Assembly (NCBI GenBank): GCA_937892955.1
Contig: CALBKH010000132.1
Span: 3,986 to 67,985, forward strand
From: an uncultured Alphaproteobacteria bacterium
Lineage (GTDB): Bacteria > Pseudomonadota > Alphaproteobacteria > Rhizobiales > Ancalomicrobiaceae
Reading direction: 5' to 3'
DNA length: 64,000 nucleotides
The notes under the pieces were generated by a model, which saw nothing but the letters and a program-made list of their open reading frames with translations, had not been told where the DNA came from and searched no databases. Positions 32,548-43,270 of this stretch are shown piece after piece; the stretch's first letter is position 1; each line of letters opens with the position of its first letter. Position numbers and translations under genes: made by a program.

Positions 32548-33471
32548 TCAAGCTCCACCGGACTCTCGACCGAGACCCATGGTCCACCAGTCCGCCGGCA
32601 TCGCCGCGGCGGCTTCTCGCGCTTCGGTGTCGGTGCCGAAGATGGCGAAACAGGTGGCGCCGGAGCCGGACATGCGGGCGAGGCGGCAACCGGGCCGGCC
32701 GCGCAGGCGGGCGAGGACGTCGCCGATCACCGGGGCGACGCGGACGGCCGGGGCCTCGAGGTCGTTGCGGGTGGCGGCGAGCCAGCCGACCAGGGTGTCG
32801 GTATCGGCGAAGCGCGCCGGGAGATCCGGGAATCCCGGATTGTCGCGCCGCTCGAGGGCGCGGAACACCGCCGGGGTCGAGACGGCGACGCCCGGGTTGA
32901 CCAGCACCATCGGCAGTGCGGGGAAGCCGCCGAGGCGATCGATGGTCTCGCCGATGCCGCGGGCGCGCAGCGGGCGGCCGTGGACGCACATCGGCAGATC
33001 GGCGCCGAGCGGCAGAGCGATCTCGGCGAGACGCTCGAGGGAGAGATCGAGCCGCCACACCCGGTTCAGCAGGCGCAGCGTCGCGGCGGCATCGGAGGAG
33101 CCGCCGCCGATGCCGGAGGCGACGGGGAGGTTCTTCTCGAGGGTGAGCGCGACGGGCGCGACCGGCAGGCTCGACCGGCGCGCTTCTGTTTCGAGGAGAC
33201 GAGCGGCGCGCAGCACCAGGTTGTCGGCATCCGCCGCGAGACCGGCGGCGAAGGGACCGGTGACGGCGAGGGTGATCGGCAGCGGGGCGTCGCCGGCGCG
33301 CGGCTCGCCGAGCCCGTGGGCGATCAGGCGATCGGCGGCGACGCCGTGGACGACCAGCGTGTCGAGCAGGTGATAGCCATCGGCGCGGCGGCCGGTGACG
33401 TGCAGGGCCAGATTGATCTTGGCCGGCGCCGCCTCCACCAGCGGATCGACTGCCGTGGCGGAGGCGCCCAT
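32548..33471 (-). CDS. ispE: 4-diphosphocytidyl-2-C-methyl-D-erythritol kinase
   Basis: This GHMP kinase phosphorylates CDP-methylerythritol in the MEP isoprenoid pathway. It has 307 residues with APAKINLALHVTGRRADGYH at the N-terminus and the ATP-binding LPVASGIGGGSSDAAA (about 115-130); the third GHMP motif, RMSGSGATCFAIF, is near the C-terminus. The ATG at 33471 lies nine bases after the TPR gene; an in-frame GTG at 33483 would overlap that gene's stop in a GTGA arrangement. The two are therefore an operon. The AT-rich avcD gene starts 89 bp beyond the ispE stop. Confidence 0.93.
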   Translation of the reverse strand: MGASATAVDPLVEAAPAKINLALHVTGRRADGYHLLDTLVVHGVAADRLIAHGLGEPRAGDAPLPITLAVTGPFAAGLAADADNLVLRAARLLETEARRSSLPVAPVALTLEKNLPVASGIGGGSSDAAATLRLLNRVWRLDLSLERLAEIALPLGADLPMCVHGRPLRARGIGETIDRLGGFPALPMVLVNPGVAVSTPAVFRALERRDNPGFPDLPARFADTDTLVGWLAATRNDLEAPAVRVAPVIGDVLARLRGRPGCRLARMSGSGATCFAIFGTDTEAREAAAAMPADWWTMGLGRESGGA

Positions 33472-33479
33472 GCCGTGGC

Positions 33480-35522
33480 TCACTGCGCCTTGGGCGGCGA
33501 CGCCGGATCGGCGGCGGGAGCCGCCGGAGCTGCGGGGGCGGTCGCCGGCGCTTCGGTCGCCGGCTTGGTCTCGGTCATCGGAGCCTTCGCCGGGTCGGCG
33601 GCCGGCGTCTCGGACTTCGGCGCGTCGCTCGGCCCGGGCTTCGACACCTCTGCGGCGAGGGCCGAAGCAGTCGCGGCCGCCGCCTCGGCCGCGGCATCGG
33701 CGGCCGCCTTGGCGGCGGCCTTCGCGGCGACGGCGATCTTGGCCTCGCGTTCGGCCACCTTCTGCGCCGCCAACTGATCGTCGAGCTTCTTCTGGATCTT
33801 CGGCAGTTCTTCCGGCTCGGGCTTCATGTCGATGGCGTGACGCCACTGGAAGGTCGCCTCGAGTTCGCGGCCGACCTTCATGTAGGCATCGCCGAGGTGA
33901 TCGTTGATCACGGGATCGTCGGGCTTCAGGAGGATCGCCCGCTCCAGCTCCTTCACCGCCTCGTCGAAGCGGCCGAGCTTGTAGTAGGCCCAACCGAGGC
34001 TGTCGACGATGTAGCCGTCGTCGGACTTGAGCTCGACCGCCTTCTTCACCAGGGCCAGCCCCTTGTCGAGGTTCCGGCCCATGTCGATCCAGGAATAGCC
34101 GAGGTAGTTGAGAACGTGCGGCTCGTCGGGCTGCAGCTTCAGCGCCTCGTCGAAATCGGCCTCGGCCTTCGGCCACTGCTTGGTGCGCTCGTAGGCGATG
34201 CCGCGGTAGTAGAAGAGCTGCCAGTCGCCCTTGGTCGGCGTGGCGATCTGGTCGACGGCCCGCGTATAGACGTCGGCCGATTCCGCGAACTTCTTGTCGG
34301 CGCGCAGCACGTCGCCGAGCGCCTGGATGGCGTCGAGATCCTTCGGGGTGCGGTCGATCACCGCCTTCAGGTGCTTCGAGGCCTGCTCGTAGTCCTGGGT
34401 CACGGCGTAATAGCGGCCGATCTGGATGTCGGCGAGGGGGCGCAGCTTCGAGCCGGCCGGGATGTGGTCGAGAAGCGCGATCGCCTTGTCGTATTGCTTC
34501 AACTGGCCCTGCAGGCCGGCGAGCCCGATCGTCGGCAGTTCGGCATCGGGGGTCAGCCACAGCGCCAGTTGCAGGTAGAAGGCGGCGATGTCCTCGCCGC
34601 CGTCACGGCCCATGGCCGAGCCGAGGCCGTAGAGGAACTCGGCGGCACCGGCCTGCGGCGAGGCGATGATCGGGGCGGGCATCTTGCCGGCCTCGATCTC
34701 GGCCTTGAGCGCCTCGATCACCGGATGGTCGGGGATGGTCTTCTCGAATTCGGCGACGACCGCCAGAGCCTCCTTCGGCTTCTTCTGACGGGCGAGGAAG
34801 CGCACCTGGGCCTCGACCACACGCAGCGCCCGCTTGTCGCCGGCGTAGGCGGCGCTCATGCGCTCGCTCGCCTCCGCCTTGCGCCCGCCCATGTCGGCGA
34901 TCAGCGCGCCGTGGTAGCCCTTGAACACCGAGTACCAGTCGAGGCCGGTGACCTTGTCGACAGTCTTCAGCGCGCCGCCGGTGTCGCGCCGGCCGGCCTG
35001 GGCCCAGGCGGAGAGGATCGCCACCGTCAGATCCGAGAGCGGCCGCGGCGTCGTCTCGCCGAACTGCCTGCGGGCGCGGTCCCACTGGCCGCGCTTCAGC
35101 GCGTCGACACCGAGCACCAGACGGGCGAGGGCGTGGCCCTTGTCACGGGTGACGAGGCGCTCGGCGATCGGCAGCGCATCCTTGATGCGGCCGTCGGCGA
35201 CGAGCAGTTGGAAGGTGCGCTCGATCAGCACCGGGTTGCCCGGATCCATGGCCAGCGCGGTCTGGAAATAGGTGGCCGCGGCGGCGATGTCGCGCGCCGA
35301 ACCGGCATGGCGGCCGGCGAGATAGGTGCCGGCGAGCGTCGGCGGCGTGAACACCGAGAGCAGGTCGACCATCGGCTTCGCCTCGGCGCCACCCGAAGCC
35401 ATGGCCCCGAGGAGTGCGAGTGCGGCGAAGACGGCACTCACACGACCGCGGCGGCGCGGCGCCGTCGTCGACGGGACGGGCGACGAAGGGTCGCGGCGGC
35501 AATTCTCGAAGTCACGGTTCAT
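33480..35522 (-). CDS. Tetratricopeptide repeat protein
   Basis: This is a 680-residue protein with an N-terminal Arg-rich tail, a signal-like hydrophobic segment (VSAVFAALALLGAMASG, about residues 28-44) and then TPR units over most of its length, clearest at ARDIAAAATYFQTALAMDPGNP (two segments), PKAEADFDEALKLQPDEPHVLN and DEAVKELERAILLKPDDP. The last 90 residues are an Ala/Lys helix and a Pro/Ala-rich tail. It is probably periplasmic or membrane-anchored and acts as a protein-binding scaffold; the partner is unknown. It is co-oriented with and next to ispE. The 464 bp upstream belong to the ppdK leader region. Confidence 0.85.
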   Translation of the reverse strand: MNRDFENCRRDPSSPVPSTTAPRRRGRVSAVFAALALLGAMASGGAEAKPMVDLLSVFTPPTLAGTYLAGRHAGSARDIAAAATYFQTALAMDPGNPVLIERTFQLLVADGRIKDALPIAERLVTRDKGHALARLVLGVDALKRGQWDRARRQFGETTPRPLSDLTVAILSAWAQAGRRDTGGALKTVDKVTGLDWYSVFKGYHGALIADMGGRKAEASERMSAAYAGDKRALRVVEAQVRFLARQKKPKEALAVVAEFEKTIPDHPVIEALKAEIEAGKMPAPIIASPQAGAAEFLYGLGSAMGRDGGEDIAAFYLQLALWLTPDAELPTIGLAGLQGQLKQYDKAIALLDHIPAGSKLRPLADIQIGRYYAVTQDYEQASKHLKAVIDRTPKDLDAIQALGDVLRADKKFAESADVYTRAVDQIATPTKGDWQLFYYRGIAYERTKQWPKAEADFDEALKLQPDEPHVLNYLGYSWIDMGRNLDKGLALVKKAVELKSDDGYIVDSLGWAYYKLGRFDEAVKELERAILLKPDDPVINDHLGDAYMKVGRELEATFQWRHAIDMKPEPEELPKIQKKLDDQLAAQKVAEREAKIAVAAKAAAKAAADAAAEAAAATASALAAEVSKPGPSDAPKSETPAADPAKAPMTETKPATEAPATAPAAPAAPAADPASPPKAQ

Positions 35523-35803
35523 GCGCGGGAAGCTCCCAGGGTGTCGGCGCGGACGTTCGGCCGAACACCCGATCCTCGGCCGACGCCGCCGCCGGGGACG
35601 GGTGCGCAGCCGATCGATCGCGGCGATTCCCGCGGGCGAGCCCGCGGTCGAAGCGAAGCCACCGCGATTCCGGCCGCCTCCGACGATTTCGGAGAGATCC
35701 GACCGAACCGCCCGATCGAACGTCGGGAGAATGGCGGGTTTGTGTCCGCTTGTGAAGGCTCTTCGACGGATGCGATTTCCGGTCCCGTCTCCAAGATATT
35801 TCA

Positions 35804-35815
35804 GTGACGCGTCAC
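35804..35815. promoter_or_regulatory. 12-bp palindrome upstream of ppdK
   Basis: GTGACGCGTCAC lies about 172 bp before the ppdK start, in the 464-bp gap (35523-35986) between the divergent TPR and ppdK genes. It could be an operator for either gene. No other motif in that gap is clear except the leader hairpin at 35929-35953. Confidence 0.3.
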
Positions 35816-35928
35816 GCGTATCCGACCGCCGCGGCGAAGTGGGCGATCATCGATGCCGTGTATGCGGTTAAACGACTTGTCAGCGGCTCTTTGCGGATGC
35901 AAACCACCACTCGAAAGTCGAATGGCAG

Positions 35929-35953
35929 GCGGGAGCGGATTCGTCGCTCCCGC
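35929..35953 (+). other. Leader hairpin 33 bp upstream of ppdK
   Basis: GCGGGAGCG (35929-35937) and CGCTCCCGC (35945-35953) form a perfect 9-bp stem with a 7-base loop. Being upstream of a co-directional gene, it is not a normal 3' terminator; it may be an mRNA-stabilising or attenuating leader structure. Confidence 0.45.
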
Positions 35954-35986
35954 GGAGCATTGCGATCTCGAGACGGGAGACGTCGC

Positions 35987-38653
<2,667 letters not shown>

Positions 38654-38680
38654 CGAACAGAGTCACGGGAGGAAGCGAGA

Positions 38681-38702
38681 CGGGGCGCCGAGAGGCGCCC
38701 CG
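38681..38702 (+). terminator. ppdK terminator
   Basis: CGGGGCGCC (38681-38689) and GGCGCCCCG (38694-38702) form a perfect 9-bp stem with loop GAGA, followed by ATTTCGTT. It lies 28 bp after the ppdK stop codon. Confidence 0.75.
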
Positions 38703-38811
38703 ATTTCGTTCGGATGGCGTTGAATATGGATTTGCCAAGAGACATACTTCCAGAAAACGTATTCCTATTCTCGCGTGATATCATTTTTTACTCAACAAGC
38801 GGAGAATTGCA

Positions 38812-39330
38812 ATGGATCCGGCTTCTTTCATAGGCCCTGCGGTCGTGGCGGCAGTGGTATCAGGTATCATTTCTATGATAGTTGCAGCCATGAATAGGGA
38901 AGCCATGGCGTCACTCCAGACCAACAAAATTGACGCTGAGCGTGATCTTGCGGAGCGAAGATTCGAGTTCGACAAGAAATTGTCGGAACGCAAGCTGCGA
39001 GCAGAGGAAGCAGCCGCGGACTGGGAGCGCCGCAACGCGACCTACCAAGCTATTATCGAAAGACTTCCGGCGTTGACAGTCGAAAAGCGGGACCCTGGAA
39101 AGACCGAGGAAATTCTCGCAGAGATGCGCCGACTTTGGGTGATAGGGTCTCCAACAGTGGTGCGAGCGACAAGCGAATTCCTAACCGCCATGCAGACCAG
39201 CAAGACGCCATATTCATCAATGGAAGAGCATCTCGGCTTCTTGATCCAAACCCTTCGCCAAGATTTACACGGAGAGGAAGCAAGAGAAGCGCTGTCGCCC
39301 GCAGATTTCATCATACGAACCACGCTGTAA
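38812..39330 (+). CDS. Orphan membrane-anchored coiled-coil protein
   Basis: This 172-residue protein starts with one membrane helix (FIGPAVVAAVVSGIISMIVAA, about residues 5-25), followed by a strongly charged coiled coil (DAERDLAERRFEFDKKL, SERKLRAEEAAADWERR) and a mixed C-terminal part. No family is recognised. The ATG has GGAG nine bases upstream. Base composition is clearly AT-richer than the ppdK gene before it, with a poorly GC-biased third codon position, suggesting recent acquisition. It sits between the ppdK terminator and the toxin-antitoxin pair, a small accessory pocket. Such single-helix coiled-coil proteins occur beside mobile or defence genes, but a role here is unknown. Confidence 0.65.
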   Translation: MDPASFIGPAVVAAVVSGIISMIVAAMNREAMASLQTNKIDAERDLAERRFEFDKKLSERKLRAEEAAADWERRNATYQAIIERLPALTVEKRDPGKTEEILAEMRRLWVIGSPTVVRATSEFLTAMQTSKTPYSSMEEHLGFLIQTLRQDLHGEEAREALSPADFIIRTTL

Positions 39331-39532
39331 CGTACACACATCCACGAGTCCGGTCGCGCCATCCGTATCATGGCTCTCGACGCCTCAAGTGACTTGTTAG
39401 CCTATCGCTTCCGGTCATTCTTTCCGGCATAGGCTCGCAACCCGCGGCCCTGACTTCGATCAAAAGAGCGAGGCATTTGGTAATGCCCGTCGACGATCCG
39501 GTTCGCGTAACGCCTCGGGAAGCCCCCGTCTT

Positions 39533-39555
39533 CCTTCTCCCCTCGCGGGAGAAGG
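39533..39555. repeat. Short intergenic palindrome of the CTCTCCC...GGGAGAG type
   Basis: CCTTCTCCC (39533-39541) and GGGAGAAGG (39547-39555) form a 9-bp stem with loop CTCGC. Similar CCCTCTCCC/GGGAGAGGG palindromes are common between alphaproteobacterial genes. The 374-bp stretch 39331-39704 holds this, the operator repeats at 39671 and no gene. Confidence 0.5.
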
Positions 39556-39670
39556 GTCTCCGGGGCGCAGTCTTCCTGACCGAATGGCGCCGGTTCCATG
39601 AGGCGATGCCGCTCCGGACCGAGGCGCGGCCCCGTCTTGACGCACCGCTGAGGTTCGCTGATAATCGCCG

Positions 39671-39696
39671 AGAACCGCTAAGAACCAATAAGAACC
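39671..39696 (+). promoter_or_regulatory. Three helically phased AGAACC repeats, probable antitoxin operator
   Basis: AGAACC occurs at 39671, 39681 and 39691, an exact 10-bp period with variable 4-bp spacers, ending nine bases before the antitoxin ATG. One repeat per helical turn is the arrangement bound by ribbon-helix-helix antitoxins, and such operators usually mediate autoregulation of the toxin-antitoxin operon. Confidence 0.55.
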
Positions 39697-39704
39697 TCCG
39701 CGCC

Positions 39705-39950
39705 ATGGCCGCCTTCACCGTGCGTCTCGACGACGACAAGACTCGCAGGCTCGATCTGCTGGCGGAGAAGCTCGACCGGCCGCGCTCGTATTTGGCAGCG
39801 CAGGCGATCGACGACTATCTCGCCCGCGAAGAGTGGCAGATCGCCGAGATCGAGGCCGGGATCGCGGAAGCCGATCGCGGTGAGTTCGCGTCGGCAGACG
39901 ATCTCGCTCGCGTCACCGCGAAATACGTGACATCGGGACGCGAAGGATGA
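39705..39950 (+). CDS. Ribbon-helix-helix antitoxin (ParD/CopG-like)
   Basis: This 81-residue protein starts with a ribbon-helix-helix DNA-binding domain (FTVRLDDDKTRRLDLLAEKLDRPRSYLAAQAID, in two segments, residues 4-37), followed by an acidic tail (EIEAGIAEADRGEF) that would wrap the toxin. The stop overlaps the next gene's start (ATGA at 39947-39950), a hallmark of toxin-antitoxin operons. Three phased AGAACC repeats directly upstream are a likely self-operator. The Shine-Dalgarno is weak. The ATG at 39705 starts the conserved domain. Confidence 0.85.
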   Translation: MAAFTVRLDDDKTRRLDLLAEKLDRPRSYLAAQAIDDYLAREEWQIAEIEAGIAEADRGEFASADDLARVTAKYVTSGREG

Positions 39951-40237
39951 CACGGGCGATCCGCTGGACGAGACGAGCCGTCCGGCGCCTGGACGCTGTC
40001 GGCGCCCACATCATGCAGGACGACCCCGCGGCGGCGGCCCGCGTAGTGGCCCGCATCATCTCCGGGGTGGAGCTTCTGGGGGACCAACCCGCCATCGGAC
40101 GGGTCGGGCGAATCGAGGGGACGCGAGAACTGGTGTTCGCCGATATCCCCTACATCGTGCCGTATCGCGTGAGGCCGACCTCGGTCGAGATCCTCACCGT
40201 GATTCATACGGCCCAGAAATGGCCGGATAGCCTGTAA
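39947..40237 (+). CDS. ParE/RelE family toxin
   Basis: This basic 96-residue protein has the ParE/RelE fold signature: IRWTRRAVRRLDAVGAHI at the start, PAIGRVGRIEGTRELVF and IPYIVPYRVRPTSVEILTVIHTAQKWP split over the C-terminal strands. ParE members poison DNA gyrase and RelE members cut ribosome-bound mRNA; the RIEGTREL and HTAQKWP patterns are more ParE-like. It overlaps the antitoxin by 4 bp. The pair sits between intergenic palindromes, which fits an acquired stabilisation module. Normal codon use suggests it has been resident for some time. Confidence 0.87.
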   Translation: MTRAIRWTRRAVRRLDAVGAHIMQDDPAAAARVVARIISGVELLGDQPAIGRVGRIEGTRELVFADIPYIVPYRVRPTSVEILTVIHTAQKWPDSL

Positions 40238-40256
40238 GAGAGCGTAAAGCTCGGAG

Positions 40257-40371
40257 CCGTAGGCATAATTGGCGATGCCGAATTGCGCCGCTCGCCTTCA
40301 TTGGCCGAGACGGGTCATGACCATCGCCACGCCCGAAGGCGAATTACGGCTGCGCCCATTCCGCCCTACGC
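40257..40371. repeat. Inverted pair of diverged 33-bp intergenic repeat copies
   Basis: The arm at 40338-40371 (GGCGAATTACGGCTGCGC, then CCATTCCGCCCTACGC) belongs to the common GGCGGATTACG...TCCGCCCTACG intergenic repeat of proteobacteria. The arm at 40257-40289 is a diverged inverted copy, roughly three quarters identical by eye. They lie between the convergent toxin and polyprenyl synthase genes, 49 bp apart. Confidence 0.55.
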
Positions 40372-40399
40372 CGGGTCGTAGCCGCGCTCGGGCCCCCCC

Positions 40400-41419
40400 T
40401 CAATGAACCCGGCTGACGCAGAAGTCTACGACGTCCAACAGCGCCCGCTTGTGGGCGCCGTCCTTGAACGGGGCCAATGCGTCCTTCGCCATGGCGCCGT
40501 AGTGGCGGGCGCGTTCGACGGTGGTCTCGATCGCCTTGTGCTTGCGGAGGAACTCGATCGCGGTCACGAGATCGGCGTCCTCGGCCGCGCCGTCCTGGAG
40601 GCAGCGCTTCCAGAAGGCGCGTTCCTCGTCGGAGCCGCGGCGATAGGCGAGCACCACGGGGAGCGTGATCTTGCCTTCGCGGAAATCGTCGCCGACGTTC
40701 TTGCCGAGCGCCGCCGACGAGCCGCCGTAGTCGAGGGCGTCGTCGATCAGCTGGAAGGCGAGGCCGAGGTTGTTGCCGTAGGAGCGGAAGGCCGCCTCCT
40801 CGTCGCGCGGGCGGCCGGCGGCCACCGGGCCGAGCTCGGCGGCGGCGGAGAACAGCGCCGCGGTCTTGGCGCGGATCACCGCGAGATATTCGTCTTCGGT
40901 GGTCGCCATGTTCTTGGCGACGGCGAGCTGCATCACCTCGCCCTCGGCGATGATCGCGGCGGCGTCGGAGAGGATCTGCAGCGCCTGGAGATTGCCTGTT
41001 TCGACCATGGTGCGGAAGGCCTGGCCGAGCAGGTAGTCGCCGACCAGCACGCTCGCCTGGTTGCCCCACAGCTTGCGCGCGGCGAGCTTGCCGCGACGCA
41101 TGTCGCTCTCGTCGACGACGTCGTCGTGGAGGAGCGTCGCGGTGTGCATGAACTCGACCGCCATGGCGAGCTTGATGTGATCGTCGCCGCCGTAGCCGCA
41201 CATCTGCGAGGCGGCGAGGGTCAGCATCGGCCTGAGCCGCTTGCCACCCGACGAGATCAGGTGATTGGCCACTTCCGGGATCATGGTGACGTCGGAACCG
41301 GCCTTCGACAGGATGAGTGCGTTGACCCGGTCCATGTCGCCGGTGACGAGCCGCACCAGGGGCTCGATCGAGGCTTCCGGACGCTTCTTGCCGTCTTCGA
41401 GAGAAACCACCACGCCCAC
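40400..41419 (-). CDS. Polyprenyl diphosphate synthase (octa/decaprenyl type)
   Basis: This 339-residue trans-prenyltransferase extends farnesyl diphosphate to the long side chain of ubiquinone. Both Asp-rich motifs are present: LLHDDVVDESDMRRG and QLIDDALDYGG, with GGKRLRPMLTLAA before them. The residues before the first motif that set chain length (MAVEFMHTAT) fit a long-chain enzyme, probably C40-C50. The likely start is GTG at 41419 (VGVVVSLEDG), matching rhizobial homologues; GTG 41413 and 41410 are alternatives. It is divergent from the DUF2007 gene, a conserved rhizobial pairing. The 291-bp gap shows nothing else. Confidence 0.9.
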   Translation of the reverse strand: MGVVVSLEDGKKRPEASIEPLVRLVTGDMDRVNALILSKAGSDVTMIPEVANHLISSGGKRLRPMLTLAASQMCGYGGDDHIKLAMAVEFMHTATLLHDDVVDESDMRRGKLAARKLWGNQASVLVGDYLLGQAFRTMVETGNLQALQILSDAAAIIAEGEVMQLAVAKNMATTEDEYLAVIRAKTAALFSAAAELGPVAAGRPRDEEAAFRSYGNNLGLAFQLIDDALDYGGSSAALGKNVGDDFREGKITLPVVLAYRRGSDEERAFWKRCLQDGAAEDADLVTAIEFLRKHKAIETTVERARHYGAMAKDALAPFKDGAHKRALLDVVDFCVSRVH

Positions 41420-41710
41420 GTCGAACCACTCCCACTCACCGGCCCACCGGTCGCGGTCGGCACCTTCCGCCTCGCGCGATACCATCCCTCGGCAGCCGCC
41501 GTCACTATCCGAAAGCAAGTGCTTCCGTCCCTCCGCCGACGTCTTCGGACCGGTTCGGAGGCGACGGGCGAGCATAGGCGGGGGCGGGGGCGCTCACAAG
41601 GGACAGGTCGGCACGGGGGAAACGCGCCGGATGCAGGGCCGACGGAGGGGGCGTCGTGGTGATTCCCTCACATGAAGGCATGCTCTAGGATCGATCCGAG
41701 AGAGGCGCCG

Positions 41711-41941
41711 ATGGAAGAACTGATCCGCTCCAACGATCCGGTCCTGATCGCCACCGTCGAAGCGCTGCTCGCCGGAGCGGGCATCGTCCATTTCGTCGCC
41801 GATCGCCACATGTCGGTACTGGAGGGGTCGATCGGCATCTTCGCGCGCCGCGTCCTGGTCGATGCCGACGAGGTGGACCGCGCCCGCCGGCTGCTCGTCG
41901 ATGCCGGGCTCGGCGACGAACTGAGGCCCGCGACGGCGTGA
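41711..41941 (+). CDS. DUF2007 domain-containing protein
   Basis: This is a 76-residue cytoplasmic protein of the DUF2007 (putative prokaryotic signal-transducing) family: MEELIRSNDPVLIATVEALL, then the AGIVHFVADRHMS segment and VLVDADEVDRARRLL. The fold resembles the regulatory ferredoxin-like domains; its function is unknown. The ATG at 41711 has GAGAGAGG nine bases upstream. Its stop TGA overlaps the GTG start of the methyltransferase gene (GTGA), so the two are translationally coupled. The order polyprenyl synthase, DUF2007, methyltransferase is conserved in related rhizobia. Confidence 0.88.
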   Translation: MEELIRSNDPVLIATVEALLAGAGIVHFVADRHMSVLEGSIGIFARRVLVDADEVDRARRLLVDAGLGDELRPATA

Positions 41942-42792
41942 CGCGCGATCCCTCCCCCCTTTCGCCGCCGTCGTCGGCGGGCGACGTCAGCACCCCCGGC
42001 GCCCCCGCCACGTCGGCGACGACGATCGACCGCTTCCTCGACGGCCGTCTCGTCGTCGAGCAGCCGGCGAAGGGACGCCATCGCGCCGGGCTCGACGCCA
42101 TCCTCCTCGCCGCGACGGTCGCCGACGGCGCGTCGGGGCTGCTGGTCGATCTCGGCGCCGGGGTGGGGACGGCGGGGCTCGCGGCGGCGGTGGGAGCACC
42201 GGGGCTCGAGGTCCGCCTCGCCGAGCGCGATCCGGAGGTCCTGCGGCTGGCGGAGGCGAACATCGTCCGCAACGGCCTCGTCGGCCGGGTCGAGACGATC
42301 GCCGTCGACCTGCTCGGCCCGGCGAAGGCGCGCGAGGCGGTGTTGCCGCGCGAATGCGCCGCCCATGTCGTCTGCAATCCGCCGTTCCATGCGCCCGGCG
42401 CCGTTCGGGCTTCGCCGCGCCAGGGCCGCGCCGCGGCGCATGTGCTCGCGGAAGGCGGGCTCGCCGATTGGGTGCGGGTGGCGGCGGCGACGCTCCGGCC
42501 GCACGGGCGGCTGTCGCTGATCTTCGAGGGCGGCGGGCTCGGCGAGATCGTCGCGGCCCTCGCCGGCCGTTTCGGCGCGGCATCGATCCGGCCGATCCAT
42601 CCGCGTGAGGACGCGCCGGCGCACCGGCTGCTGGTCACGGCGGTCAAGGGATCGCGCGCCCGGCCGGCGGTGCTGCCGGGGCTGGTGCTCCATCCCGCCG
42701 GCTCCAACGCCTATCTGCCGCAGGCCGACGCCGTGCTGCGCGGAACCGCCGGGCTCGGCGGCGGCCGCGAGGATCTCACCGAGCGCGCGTAA
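41938..42792 (+). CDS. tRNA1(Val) (adenine-N6)-methyltransferase-like protein
   Basis: This is a 284-residue class I SAM-dependent methyltransferase. The SAM motif LLVDLGAGVGTAGLAAA lies at about 68-84, the acidic-loop residue follows at VRLAERDPEVL, and the catalytic NPPFH (NPPY/F-type, for exocyclic amine methylation) is at about 143-147. This matches the TrmN6/YfiC family that methylates A37 of tRNA-Val, although substrate choice is not visible. The first 30 residues are a Ser/Pro/Ala-rich tail. The GTG start at 41938 overlaps the DUF2007 stop. Two hairpins follow the gene. Confidence 0.85.
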   Translation: MTRDPSPLSPPSSAGDVSTPGAPATSATTIDRFLDGRLVVEQPAKGRHRAGLDAILLAATVADGASGLLVDLGAGVGTAGLAAAVGAPGLEVRLAERDPEVLRLAEANIVRNGLVGRVETIAVDLLGPAKAREAVLPRECAAHVVCNPPFHAPGAVRASPRQGRAAAHVLAEGGLADWVRVAAATLRPHGRLSLIFEGGGLGEIVAALAGRFGAASIRPIHPREDAPAHRLLVTAVKGSRARPAVLPGLVLHPAGSNAYLPQADAVLRGTAGLGGGREDLTERA

Positions 42793-42842
42793 GGCGGATC
42801 CGATGATGTTTCGACCGGGTCGAGGGTCCCTGGTGCGAAGAC

Positions 42843-42904
42843 GGCCCGGCCGGGCATCGTCCGGTCGGGCCGCGACGTTCACGGCATTCGGACGCTTCCG
42901 AATG
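42843..42904. terminator. Double hairpin between convergent methyltransferase and small secreted protein genes
   Basis: The first stem is GGCCCGGCCGG (42843-42853) with CCGGTCGGGCC (42861-42871), one G-T pair. The second is CATTCGGA (42885-42892) with TCCGAATG (42897-42904). The position between two converging genes suggests bidirectional termination. Confidence 0.6.
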
Positions 42905-42930
42905 TCGGGAGCCGAACACGACGGGACGGT

Positions 42931-43179
42931 TCACCGACCGAGGAAACGCGGGCCGACGTTGCGGCAGGAGACGATACGGCAGGACATCCGCCGCGGCGTC
43001 GTCAGTTGGCACTTGAGTTTGGCTTCCTGCTGCGCCGTCCGCCGGTCGGGCGAATAGCCCCAGCCCTCGCCGAGACGGCTCTTGGCGTGGCAGGCCCAGG
43101 CGTTGGCGGCGCCGGTCGAGAAGGCCATCACGACGGCGGTCGCTGCCGCCAGGGTCATCATCTTCATCTTCGGGGTCAT
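42931..43179 (-). CDS. Small secreted cysteine-containing protein (DUF4189-like)
   Basis: This 82-residue protein has a signal peptide (MTPKMKMMTLAAATAVVMAF, cleaved after ANA) and a short mature domain: WACHAKSRLGEGWGYSPDRRT, in which a Gly/Trp-rich loop recalls DUF4189, then ECR-like repeats KCQ, SCRIVSCRN with four cysteines in all. Periplasmic location and disulfides are likely. The function is unknown. The ATG at 43179 has GAGGAGTGAG upstream. It is convergent with the methyltransferase gene. Confidence 0.65.
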   Translation of the reverse strand: MTPKMKMMTLAAATAVVMAFSTGAANAWACHAKSRLGEGWGYSPDRRTAQQEAKLKCQLTTPRRMSCRIVSCRNVGPRFLGR

Positions 43180-43270
43180 GGTCTCACTCCTCTCACCCGA
43201 ACGATGCGCATGGTCGCACCGTCGCGCCCGACGCGCCATGAGCGAGATCACCGGCGGCGAAAATCGGCGC

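Noticed and set aside
39671..39696. CRISPR-like array from the AGAACC repeats
   Set aside because: The repeats are 6 bp with 4-bp spacers, far too short; no cas genes are present.
39477..39704. Extension of the antitoxin frame upstream to 39477
   Set aside because: The added 76 residues cross an intergenic palindrome and the AGAACC operator; the ribbon-helix-helix domain starts at the ATG at 39705.
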